From assembly GCF_000379185.1 (NCBI RefSeq), contig NZ_KB900703.1, positions 156,499-220,498 of the forward strand: 64,000 bases of DNA, in the 5' to 3' direction. Source of the DNA: Capnocytophaga cynodegmi DSM 19736 (GTDB lineage Bacteria; Bacteroidota; Bacteroidia; Flavobacteriales; Flavobacteriaceae). The stretch's first letter is position 1. Each line of letters begins with the position of its first letter. Below are positions 57,005-64,000 of the stretch, in pieces. The position numbers and the translations under genes are program-made. The notes beneath the pieces were generated by a model. That model was not told the origin of the DNA. It did not search any database and worked only from the letters and a program-made list of their open reading frames with translations.

Positions 57005-57682
57005 ATGTTAAAAAGAATTCTCAGTTATATTATTCCTATTACAATTCACAAACGAGAATCGTCTGTTAGTAAGTCAATTGAAGTGGTTTTTCGTGATGGA
57101 CGTTTGGTTTTGGATACGCCCAACACAAACTATTCTTACGGAAGTTTACAACGGATTTTACGAAAAGGCTTGAAAAAAATAGGTTTTACAGAAATACAAA
57201 AGATGGAAAGTATTTTAGTTTTGGGTTTGGCTGGAGGTAGCGTTGTAAAAACTTTGGTTGATGAAATTTCATACAAAGGAAAAATAACCGCTGTTGATAT
57301 TGATAAAGAGATTGTTGAAGTTGCGAAAACATATTTTAATCTTGATGAAATTGAAAATTTAGAAATTATTGTTGATGATGCACAGCAATTTGTGCATAAA
57401 TCAAAATCAAAATATAATTTGATTATTATTGACGTTTTTCAAGATGATAAAATGCCTGAGTTTTTGTTCTCCCCAGAATTTGTAAATAGAGTACTTTCTT
57501 TGCGGACATTTAATGGAAAAATATTGTTTAATACAATGAAAAACAATAAGAGACAATCTGAAAGGAATGCAAATTTTATCAGATTTTGCGAACAAACTAA
57601 TTTGGTAAAAGTAATTCCAAATGTGGAAGGAAGCAACGAATTAATAATTATTTCAGAGAAAGAAAGTAATTTTGCTGAATAG
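57005..57682 (+). CDS. Spermidine-synthase-like SAM-fold protein
   Basis: The 225-residue protein has a Rossmann methyltransferase core: ILVLGLAGGSVVKTL, ITAVDIDKEIVEVAKTYFNL and YNLIIIDVFQDDKMPEFLF. Family members transfer aminopropyl groups, but the glycine loop GLAGGS differs from the GGGDGG of true spermidine synthases, so activity is uncertain. It lies 21 nt after the LpxH-like gene. Confidence 0.78.
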   Translation: MLKRILSYIIPITIHKRESSVSKSIEVVFRDGRLVLDTPNTNYSYGSLQRILRKGLKKIGFTEIQKMESILVLGLAGGSVVKTLVDEISYKGKITAVDIDKEIVEVAKTYFNLDEIENLEIIVDDAQQFVHKSKSKYNLIIIDVFQDDKMPEFLFSPEFVNRVLSLRTFNGKILFNTMKNNKRQSERNANFIRFCEQTNLVKVIPNVEGSNELIIISEKESNFAE

Positions 57683-57722
57683 AATTTATTGTCTTTGAAG
57701 TTTATTTTTTTTTGAGCAAAAT

Positions 57723-57753
57723 TTGTGAGTTTCAGAAAAAAAATGCATATTTG
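57723..57753 (+). promoter_or_regulatory. Promoter of rpsU
   Basis: TTG (57723-57725), 20 nt and CATATTTG (57746-57753), one mismatch from TAnnTTTG. The ATG is at 57783. Confidence 0.6.
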
Positions 57754-57766
57754 CAGCCCAAATGAG

Positions 57767-57774
57767 AGGAGGTG
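57767..57774 (+). promoter_or_regulatory. Perfect Shine-Dalgarno of rpsU
   Basis: AGGAGGTG is fully complementary to the CACCUCCU anti-Shine-Dalgarno of 16S rRNA and lies 8 nt before the ATG. I see no site of similar strength before the other genes of the window. Confidence 0.85.
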
Positions 57775-57782
57775 TGTAGATT

Positions 57783-57977
57783 ATGTTAATAATACCAGTA
57801 AAAGACGGCGAAAGCATCGACAAAGCGTTAAAACGTTACAAAAGAAAATTTGACAGAACGGGAGTTGTTCGTAAACTTCGCGAAAAGCAGCATTTTACAA
57901 AAAATTCTGTGAAGAGAAGAAATGAACTACAAAAAGCTCGATACATCCAATATTTGAGAGATCAAGAGGAAGTATAG
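57783..57977 (+). CDS. rpsU: Ribosomal protein bS21
   Basis: The 64-residue basic protein (IPVKDGESIDKALKRYKRKFDRTG) is bS21, bound to the 30S platform beside the 16S 3' end. In Bacteroidota it is known to help hide the anti-Shine-Dalgarno. Its own gene has a perfect Shine-Dalgarno, which fits feedback control: ribosomes lacking bS21 would translate rpsU best. It is followed by two terminators. Confidence 0.96.
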   Translation: MLIIPVKDGESIDKALKRYKRKFDRTGVVRKLREKQHFTKNSVKRRNELQKARYIQYLRDQEEV

Positions 57978-57995
57978 TCATTTTAAAGATAAATT

Positions 57996-58030
57996 AAAAA
58001 TCCGTTTCTAAAACAGAAACGGATTTTTTT
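57996..58030 (+). terminator. Terminator 1 after rpsU
   Basis: AAAAATCCGTTTCT and AGAAACGGATTTTTTT form a strong stem ending in a T-run. Confidence 0.9.
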
Positions 58031-58068
58031 GTACAAATTTTACAGATTGATAAAAGATAGTAAGTTCA

Positions 58069-58098
58069 AGCAGAGATTTTTCTCTGCTTTTTATTTTT
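58069..58098 (+). terminator. Terminator 2 before lepA
   Basis: AGCAGAGA (58069-58076), TTTT loop and TCTCTGCT (58081-58088) followed by a T-rich tract. Confidence 0.8.
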
Positions 58099-58124
58099 CT
58101 TCTTTTTCCTTTGCACTTTTTTCG

Positions 58125-58132
58125 TATCTTTG
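58125..58132 (+). promoter_or_regulatory. -7 box of lepA
   Basis: TATCTTTG matches consensus, 29 nt before the lepA ATG. It sits downstream of two terminators, so lepA needs its own promoter. Confidence 0.6.
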
Positions 58133-58161
58133 CCAATTACAACAAATTGAAAACAAGAGAA

Positions 58162-59958
58162 ATGAAAAACATACGCAATTTTTGCATCATCGCACACATT
58201 GACCACGGAAAAAGTACGCTGGCTGACCGCCTTTTGGACTTTACCAAAACCATCACCGAACGCGAAAAACAAGACCAACTCCTTGATAATATGGACTTAG
58301 AGCGTGAACGAGGGATTACCATTAAAAGTCACGCCATCCAAATGGAATACGAATACAAAGGCGAAACCTATATTCTGAACCTCATCGATACGCCGGGTCA
58401 CGTGGATTTCTCTTACGAAGTGTCGCGTTCCATTGCTGCTTGCGAAGGAGCATTGCTTATCGTTGATGCGGCACAAAGCATTCAGGCTCAGACGATTTCA
58501 AACCTGTATTTAGCTTTGGAAAACGATTTGGAAATCATTCCTATCTTAAATAAAATCGACCTTCCTTCGGCTAATCCTGAGGAAGTGAAAGACGATATCG
58601 TGGACTTGCTTGGCTGTTCACCTGATGATATTATTCCAGCTTCTGGAAAAACGGGCTTAGGCGTGGAACAAATCCTCGAAGCTATCATCGAACGCATTCC
58701 TGCACCGAAAGGCGACCCCGAAGCTCCGTTACAAGCCCTGATTTTCGATTCGGTTTATAATCCGTTTCGTGGGGTGGAAACGTATTTCCGTGTGATGAAC
58801 GGGAAAATTTCCAAAAACGACAAAATCAAATTTATGTCTTCCGACAGGATTTACCAAGCCGACGAGGTGGGAACGCTCAAACTCAATCAAGTACCTAAAC
58901 CTTTCGTGGGTTGTGGCGATGTGGGCTACCTCATCACGGGGATAAAAGACGCTCGTGAGGTAAAAGTGGGCGACACCATTACCACCGCTCAAAATGGTTG
59001 TACCGAAGCCATCGACGGATTTGAAGATGTTAAACCGATGGTGTTTGCTGGAATCTATCCTGTTGATACAGAGGATTATGAAGAGCTTCGGGCTTCAATG
59101 GAAAAACTGCAACTTAATGATGCGTCGCTCGTTTTCACGCCAGAAAGTTCGGCGGCGTTAGGCTTTGGTTTCCGTTGTGGTTTCCTTGGGATGTTGCATT
59201 TGGAAATCATTCAAGAGCGATTGGAACGCGAGTTCGATATGACGGTAATTACCACCGTTCCGAACGTTAGCTACTTGGCTTATACGAAGAAAGACCCTGA
59301 AACGCCTATCGTGGTAAATAACCCGTCTGACCTTCCCGACCCATCGAAATTGGACAGAGTGGAAGAGCCTTACATCAAGGCGTCGGTGATTACCAAAGCA
59401 GATTTTGTGGGGCAAGTGATGTCGCTTTGTATCGAAAAACGCGGACAAATTACCAATCAAACATATTTAACTCCCGAGCGTGTAGAACTGAATTTCGATA
59501 TGCCATTGGCGGAAATCGTGTTTGATTTCTACGACCGATTAAAAACAGTATCAAAGGGTTACGCTTCGTTCGATTATTCGCCAATCGGAATGCGTGCCTC
59601 AAACTTGGTAAAAGTGGATGTGCTTATCAATGCCAATTCGGTGGATGCCCTTTCAGCTTTGATTCACGCCGATAATGCGTATAACATCGGGAAGAAAATG
59701 TGCGAAAAACTCCGCGAACTGATTCCGCGTCAGCAGTTTGACATTCCAATTCAGGCGGCTATCGGAGCGAAAATCATCGCTCGTGAAACCATCAAAGCCC
59801 TCCGCAAAGACGTTACCGCAAAATGTTACGGAGGTGATATCTCCCGTAAACGTAAACTCCTTGAAAAACAGAAAAAAGGAAAGAAACGTATGCGCCAAAT
59901 CGGAAATGTAGAAGTGCCACAATCTGCTTTTATGGCGGTGTTGAAACTGAATGATTAG
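58162..59958 (+). CDS. lepA: Elongation factor 4 (LepA)
   Basis: The 598-residue translational GTPase has G1 [14 protein letters not shown]2 RGITI, G3 DTPGH and G4 NKID, then EF-G-like domains and the LepA-specific C-terminus ([19 protein letters not shown]). It back-translocates or frees stalled ribosomes. I chose ATG 58162, giving the standard 598 residues; the open frame reaches TTG 58111 but covers the promoter. Codon use is richer in G/C-ending codons than in neighbouring genes, as in highly expressed genes. Confidence 0.97.
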   Translation: MKNIRNFCIIAHIDHGKSTLADRLLDFTKTITEREKQDQLLDNMDLERERGITIKSHAIQMEYEYKGETYILNLIDTPGHVDFSYEVSRSIAACEGALLIVDAAQSIQAQTISNLYLALENDLEIIPILNKIDLPSANPEEVKDDIVDLLGCSPDDIIPASGKTGLGVEQILEAIIERIPAPKGDPEAPLQALIFDSVYNPFRGVETYFRVMNGKISKNDKIKFMSSDRIYQADEVGTLKLNQVPKPFVGCGDVGYLITGIKDAREVKVGDTITTAQNGCTEAIDGFEDVKPMVFAGIYPVDTEDYEELRASMEKLQLNDASLVFTPESSAALGFGFRCGFLGMLHLEIIQERLEREFDMTVITTVPNVSYLAYTKKDPETPIVVNNPSDLPDPSKLDRVEEPYIKASVITKADFVGQVMSLCIEKRGQITNQTYLTPERVELNFDMPLAEIVFDFYDRLKTVSKGYASFDYSPIGMRASNLVKVDVLINANSVDALSALIHADNAYNIGKKMCEKLRELIPRQQFDIPIQAAIGAKIIARETIKALRKDVTAKCYGGDISRKRKLLEKQKKGKKRMRQIGNVEVPQSAFMAVLKLND

Positions 59959-60005
59959 CGGTGAGCTACTGTAGATAAATTGTTGATTAATTCTAAGATA
60001 GGGAT

Positions 60006-60911
60006 ATGTTTAATTTTCAGTTTGGAGACTTTTATAACTCAAGTCCTAATTGGTTTGATTGGCTTAACTTTTTAGGAACTATTGTTGTGAGTACATTTTC
60101 TATTTTTTTTGCTTATTGTTTAGGTGAAAGAAATTACAAACGAGATAAGAAAGAAAAAGCTAAACAAGAGGAAGAATTGATGATCTCGGAAAATAATCTT
60201 TTTAGAGAAAACCTGAAAGAGTTAAAAAAACAAATTTCGAAACAGGAAAGCTATTTTAAAAAATATTTAACAGAAAAAGAGTTTAATCAACTATGTGTTA
60301 ATTCATCTGTCCAAGTAAACTTTTTGAAAAATATTGATGTGAAACAACTTTACAGAAAAGTTAAGAATAATAAAAATAAAGTTGAACAAATAAATACTTT
60401 ATTTTCTTATTTGTATGGTATATCTAATTTTGAAAGTGCCATTCAGGATGAGTATAGAACATTTGTAAAAAGGTATAATGAGTTGGAGATTATATTCAAG
60501 AATAATTATGGAACTGTTTTTTACCATCTTTTTCATCAGATAAATAACAAGAGAATTGTTAATTATCCGAAAGTTAATGGGGGAATAGGGTGGGAATATG
60601 ATTCAAAGGATGAATTTATGCTTGAGTATGTTCAACTTCGTTCAAAGTTTATAAAAGAGAATAAAATTAAAGTTGATAGGAAACGAATTTCTGAGTTATT
60701 GAAGGAGATTGCAGAAAAGTCAAACAAATATATACCCAAAGATTTTGATGCAATTCAAGTAAATCATTTTGCAAATGAAGCATACTGTGCTTTCGTTGAT
60801 ATGGAAGCAAAAAGAAAATCTCATTATAAAGTTATTGATTCTTATTTGAAGGTTTTAGAAAAATTAAAGAAAAAAATTGAGGAATATGAGGAGCTAGTAA
60901 ATGTGACATAA
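60006..60911 (+). CDS. Hypothetical membrane-anchored coiled-coil protein
   Basis: The 301-residue protein has one TM helix near residues 16-38, followed by a Lys/Glu-rich coiled coil (about 45-90, KKEKAKQEEELMISENN) and a C-terminal helical region with further Lys/Glu repeats. I recognise no family. It is AT-rich and sits between lepA and a decayed gene, in a region that looks accessory. Confidence 0.6.
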   Translation: MFNFQFGDFYNSSPNWFDWLNFLGTIVVSTFSIFFAYCLGERNYKRDKKEKAKQEEELMISENNLFRENLKELKKQISKQESYFKKYLTEKEFNQLCVNSSVQVNFLKNIDVKQLYRKVKNNKNKVEQINTLFSYLYGISNFESAIQDEYRTFVKRYNELEIIFKNNYGTVFYHLFHQINNKRIVNYPKVNGGIGWEYDSKDEFMLEYVQLRSKFIKENKIKVDRKRISELLKEIAEKSNKYIPKDFDAIQVNHFANEAYCAFVDMEAKRKSHYKVIDSYLKVLEKLKKKIEEYEELVNVT

Positions 60912-61160
60912 AGATTTACTATTCTTGTTCCCAAGTTGTTTTAATGAGAAGACGATTGCTGGAAAATAATGAATTAATTTTGTTGGTTTAAATGTTTGAT
61001 TTTTGTTAGTTAATGCAATGAGTTTAACAATCCTTGAATAAATAGACATCTTTCAGTGGCAGGGTAGACCAAAAACTTTAAAACTAGCTACTCCCACAAA
61101 CCTCCAAACCACGGAAATAGAAAACAAAAGAGACGGAAAAAATAGAAAAACAAATCAGTT
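60912..61160. other. 249-nt spacer with no visible gene
   Basis: No convincing open frame, terminator or promoter was seen here. It starts AT-rich and becomes more mixed near its end. Confidence 0.4.
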
Positions 61161-61517
61161 ATGAAAAAACCTCCGTATCCGTACACCAAAAGTATGTTCA
61201 GGAAACGCCGTCCTTTAAGAACAGCCGTGTTTACCGCAATGTTGAAATGTGTGCATATTTACGAGATTCGGGATACGTCTTACCAATCGTTCAAAAATCC
61301 TAAATCGTACGAAGATATCGAGTTGATGACGCTTCTTATCAACGAAATTTATGAAGGCAATCTTTCGCAAGATGAGCTTTCCCCTCCCGAAGATGTTATA
61401 GTAAATCGAATCATCGACTATACCAATGCCCCCACTCAGCTTAAAGAAGCAATGCGTGAAGGGCTTTGCATTGAAAAGGAATATGTGGAATATTTCACCG
61501 AAAAAGCTAAAACGTAG
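61161..61517 (+). CDS. Conserved hypothetical protein
   Basis: The 118-residue soluble protein has a basic N-terminus (PYPYTKSMFRKRRPLRTAVF) and a mixed-charge helical body (KSYEDIELMTLLINEIYEGN). There is no signal peptide or TM helix. I do not recognise the family. Confidence 0.6.
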   Translation: MKKPPYPYTKSMFRKRRPLRTAVFTAMLKCVHIYEIRDTSYQSFKNPKSYEDIELMTLLINEIYEGNLSQDELSPPEDVIVNRIIDYTNAPTQLKEAMREGLCIEKEYVEYFTEKAKT

Positions 61518-61599
61518 GACGAGTTATATAAATCTATTCGGTAAATTGGGGGGAGGTTTGCTCCATATATGAGGTGATTTGACAATATGAATAGACTAA

Positions 61600-61752
61600 T
61601 TTACAAAGGAAGAATTTGAAGAAAAGGTGCAGTCCTTCGTGCATTATAATCCAGTGCAGGAAATAACAGCAACCAGACTTCGGCGAATGTTTGAGTAGTT
61701 TTATAATACAGATGTGAATGCTCCTTTCGTTGAAGATGAGCCTTTAAGTTAG
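61600..61752 (+). pseudogene. Decayed coding remnant
   Basis: A frame from 61600 reads FTKEEFEEKVQSFVHYNPVQ, then passes TAG at 61696-61698 and continues as FYNTDVNAPFVEDEPLS to TAG at 61750-61752. The amino-acid composition looks like real protein on both sides of the stop, and no start codon remains. It fills most of the 328-nt gap 61518-61845. Confidence 0.5.
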
Positions 61753-61788
61753 AGGTATACCACCGTCATAATAATCGCTGAGCAACAT

Positions 61789-61818
61789 TTGTTTTCTTGC
61801 GAAAAATACGTACCTTTG
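61789..61818 (+). promoter_or_regulatory. Promoter of trxB
   Basis: TTG (61789-61791), 19 nt and TACCTTTG (61811-61818) match the consensus exactly. The ATG is at 61846. Confidence 0.75.
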
Positions 61819-61845
61819 TAAAGTTGAATTCAAAAAAATAGAATA

Positions 61846-62793
61846 ATGGCTGAGATAGAAAAAGTAAAATGCCTTATAATAGGTTCAGGACCTGCAGGAT
61901 ACACTGCTGCAATTTACGCTTCACGTGCTAATATGCATCCTGTGTTATATCAGGGGGAACAACCTGGAGGACAGCTAACTACAACAAACGAAGTTGAAAA
62001 TTTCCCTGGGTATCCTAACGGAATTACTGGTACAGCAATGATGATGGAGTTACAACAACAAGCTGAACGCTTCGGAACTGAAATACGCAACGGATGGGTA
62101 ACAAAGGTTGATTTTTCACAAACTCCTCATAAAGTGTGGATTAATGAAGAAAAAGAAATTCACGCACAAACAGTAATTATTGCTACGGGAGCTTCTGCTA
62201 AGTATTTAGGATTACCTTCAGAGCAACATTATTTGAAAACAGGTGGAGGCGTTTCTGCTTGTGCTGTGTGTGATGGTTTCTTCTACAGAAAGCAAAAAGT
62301 AGCCATTGTTGGGGCGGGAGACTCAGCCTGTGAGGAAGCGTTGTATTTAGCGAATATCTGCGAGAAAGTAACGATGCTTGTTCGTCGTAATGAATTCCGT
62401 GCTTCTCGAATTATGAAAGAACGTGTGTTAAAAGCAGAAAATATAGAAGTACTTTATAACACTGAAACAGAAGAAGTTTTAGGTGATGGACAGGTAGTTA
62501 CAGCTTTGAAAGTGCGTAATAATAAAACAAATGAAGTTTCCGAAATTCCTGTTACAGGCTTTTTTGTAGCAATAGGGCATACACCTAATACAGCTGTTTT
62601 CAAAGATTTTATTTCTCTTGATGAAACGGGCTACATCAAAAATGTGCCAGGAACATCTCTAACAAATGTGAAAGGTGTTTTTGTTGCGGGTGATGCCGCT
62701 GATAGTCGTTACAGGCAAGCAATTACGGCTGCGGGTTCGGGATGTATGGCAGCATTGGACGCTGAAAGATATTTAATGACTTTGGAAGATTAA
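61846..62793 (+). CDS. trxB: Thioredoxin reductase
   Basis: The 315-residue flavoprotein has the FAD-binding GSGPAGYTAAIYASRA, the redox pair CAVC (residues ~139-142) followed by DGFFYRKQ, the NADPH-binding GAGDSACEEALYLA, and VFVAGDAADSRYRQAITAAGSGC at the end. It reduces thioredoxin with NADPH in the cytoplasm. Length is normal. Confidence 0.97.
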   Translation: MAEIEKVKCLIIGSGPAGYTAAIYASRANMHPVLYQGEQPGGQLTTTNEVENFPGYPNGITGTAMMMELQQQAERFGTEIRNGWVTKVDFSQTPHKVWINEEKEIHAQTVIIATGASAKYLGLPSEQHYLKTGGGVSACAVCDGFFYRKQKVAIVGAGDSACEEALYLANICEKVTMLVRRNEFRASRIMKERVLKAENIEVLYNTETEEVLGDGQVVTALKVRNNKTNEVSEIPVTGFFVAIGHTPNTAVFKDFISLDETGYIKNVPGTSLTNVKGVFVAGDAADSRYRQAITAAGSGCMAALDAERYLMTLED

Positions 62794-62813
62794 TAGTTTA
62801 ATACAGATATTTT

Positions 62814-62851
62814 AAAAGTCTTAATTTTTGCTAAAAAATTAAGACTTTTTT
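62814..62851. terminator. Bidirectional terminator after trxB
   Basis: AAAAGTCTTAATTTTT pairs with AAAAAATTAAGACTTTTT between the convergent trxB and sulfatase genes. Confidence 0.85.
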
Positions 62852-62882
62852 ATTAATAAAATCTTAAAGAAAAAGTTGGATT

Positions 62883-64000
62883 TTATTCTAATTTTCGGTT
62901 GATAATTCTATCCATATAATCCTGAATGAAAGCCTGTAAGTCTTTAATGCCTTTTTCTATTTCTGGATTATTTTCTTTGCCTATTAAGTTGTTTTTCAGT
63001 GCTTCATCTTCTTTTTGAAAAATTCCATTTACGCTTCCATCTTCATTTAAAACATAAATGTAATTTCCTTGCATTAGCCTATAAACGTGTGAATCAGAAA
63101 TATATGCTCGAGGGGTTTCTTCTTTATCAGAGAACAAACTACGTCCCCACGAACGAAAAGGTTGATTGTAACCAATTAAATCAACAACTGAAGGATAAAT
63201 ATCTATTTGCTGAGCTATTTCTGACGAAATTCCTTTGCCAACCAATTCAGGATTAGGGCTATAAAAAATTAGAGTAGCTCCAGTAGTTGTGATGGGCTGT
63301 TTGTAAAGGTCATAAAAAATTTGATTTGGGTGGTCGTTAGTAAAAACAAAAATAGTATTGTTGTACCAACTTTCTTTCTGAGCTGACTCAAAAAACTTTT
63401 TCAGAGCGTAGTCTGTATACTGAATGCATTGGTGCATTTCAACATTTCCTTTATCGAATTTACCTTCATATTTTTCTGGAATTTTGAAAGGATGGTGTGA
63501 TGAGACGGTAAATATTGTTCCTAAAAAAGGCTGTTGTTTTTTGCTTAATTCATCGTTCATAAACTGAAGGAAAGGCTCGTCCCAAATACCCCATACACCG
63601 TCAAAATCAGCATCGTTATTATATTCATCTTTTCCAAAGTAATTATCAAAGCCTAGAATATTTGAAAAACCTAAAAATCCCATAGAACCATTAGGTGCGG
63701 AATGGAAAAATGACGTGTTGTATCCCATTTTTTTGGCAATTGAAACAACAGATTCAGTAGGTTGTTGCACATAAGGAGAGGAGGTATAAGCCACCTGAAA
63801 GGTAGGGATTCCTGCGTAAATTGACGACATTCCGTGAATGGATTGTCTTCCGTTACCATACGCATTGTCAAATATATAGGAATGCTGAGCTAATGAGTCC
63901 AAAAAGGGAGTGTACGATTTGTAATTAGGAATATTTCTTGAAGAGTTTAGGCAACCTACATATTCTCTTCCAAAACTTTCCAAAATGAAAATTACGATAT
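62883..64000 (-). CDS. LTA-synthase-family sulfatase, C-terminal part (5' end outside window)
   Basis: At least 372 residues are open to the right edge, reading IVIFILESFGREYVG at the border, the usual nucleophile-side segment of LtaS-type alkaline-phosphatase-fold enzymes. NGRQSIHGMSSIYAG holds the likely catalytic Ser/Thr position; FTVSSHHPFKIP and FVFTNDHPNQ are metal-site motifs. The TM N-terminus lies outside. It likely transfers phospho-glycerol or phosphoethanolamine, or hydrolyses sulfate; the exact substrate is unknown. An apparent start at 63983 is an artefact of truncation. Confidence 0.88.
   Translation of the reverse strand, partial: IVIFILESFGREYVGCLNSSRNIPNYKSYTPFLDSLAQHSYIFDNAYGNGRQSIHGMSSIYAGIPTFQVAYTSSPYVQQPTESVVSIAKKMGYNTSFFHSAPNGSMGFLGFSNILGFDNYFGKDEYNNDADFDGVWGIWDEPFLQFMNDELSKKQQPFLGTIFTVSSHHPFKIPEKYEGKFDKGNVEMHQCIQYTDYALKKFFESAQKESWYNNTIFVFTNDHPNQIFYDLYKQPITTTGATLIFYSPNPELVGKGISSEIAQQIDIYPSVVDLIGYNQPFRSWGRSLFSDKEETPRAYISDSHVYRLMQGNYIYVLNEDGSVNGIFQKEDEALKNNLIGKENNPEIEKGIKDLQAFIQDYMDRIINRKLE

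Noticed and set aside
58111-58161. Extended N-terminus of lepA
   Set aside because: It overlaps the promoter -7 box, and the ATG at 58162 gives the standard 598 residues.
1-64000. CRISPR array, tRNA, rRNA or transposase genes
   Set aside because: I searched by eye for repeat-spacer patterns, T-loop motifs and transposase motifs on both strands and found none; the only regular array is the 21-bp tandem repeat, which has no spacers.

Overview
The window is chromosomal DNA from a low-GC member of the Bacteroidota, almost certainly a Flavobacteriaceae; the gene content and composition suggest Capnocytophaga or a close relative, which is an inference. The evidence is a complete gldK-gldL-gldM-gldN set (type IX secretion / gliding motor), Bacteroidota-type promoters (TTG, 19-20 nt, TAnnTTTG) before many genes, almost no Shine-Dalgarno sequences, and PiT, DUF3078, GT90 and maltose-phosphorylase proteins typical of the group. 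I see no tRNA, rRNA, CRISPR array, insertion sequence or prophage.

Layout. 1-3.2 kb: the tail of an unknown gene, an unusual trypsin-like protease joined to a zinc ribbon and a YbjN-like domain, and a sodium:solute symporter. 3.3-14.4 kb: one long minus-strand block, tetR-tolC-(five unrelated passenger genes)-hlyD-(21-bp tandem repeat)-small protein-RND pump, with a probable TetR operator over the tetR promoter. 14.5-23.7 kb, plus strand: beta-carbonic anhydrase, PiT phosphate transporter with a cytoplasmic helical tail, NAD(P)HX repair enzyme, a WecA/MraY-like glycan initiator, mutS and a membrane protein. 23.7-29.1 kb, minus strand: five overlapping glycosyltransferase genes including a GT90 member, probably for surface glycan (LOS/capsule). 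29.2-35.9 kb: a maltose uptake and phosphorolysis operon (MFS carrier, beta-phosphoglucomutase, GH65 phosphorylase) with three unrelated small genes inside it.

35.9-43.4 kb: a YugP-like zinc peptidase, a tandem pair of secreted HExxH proteases of which the first has a nonsense codon, then terC, tdk, a DUF3078 protein and dxs on the minus strand. 43.6-51.8 kb: a beta-helix lipoprotein, a prolyl oligopeptidase and the gldKLMN operon. 51.8-58 kb: an amino-acid-oxidase-like flavoprotein, a 2-hydroxyacid dehydrogenase, a second PiT transporter, a DinB-like protein, queD, an LpxH-like hydrolase, a spermidine-synthase-like protein and rpsU. 58-64 kb: lepA, two unknown proteins, a decayed gene, trxB and the C-terminal part of an LTA-synthase-like sulfatase that runs off the window.

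The strongest observations for follow-up are the perfect Shine-Dalgarno of rpsU in a genome that otherwise hardly uses one (fits bS21 autoregulation), the 21-bp repeat array and the passenger genes inside the efflux operon, the nonsense-split member of the duplicated HExxH protease pair, the protease-zinc ribbon-YbjN fusion, and a possibly leaderless dxs mRNA. No wholly new multi-gene system could be demonstrated from sequence alone.
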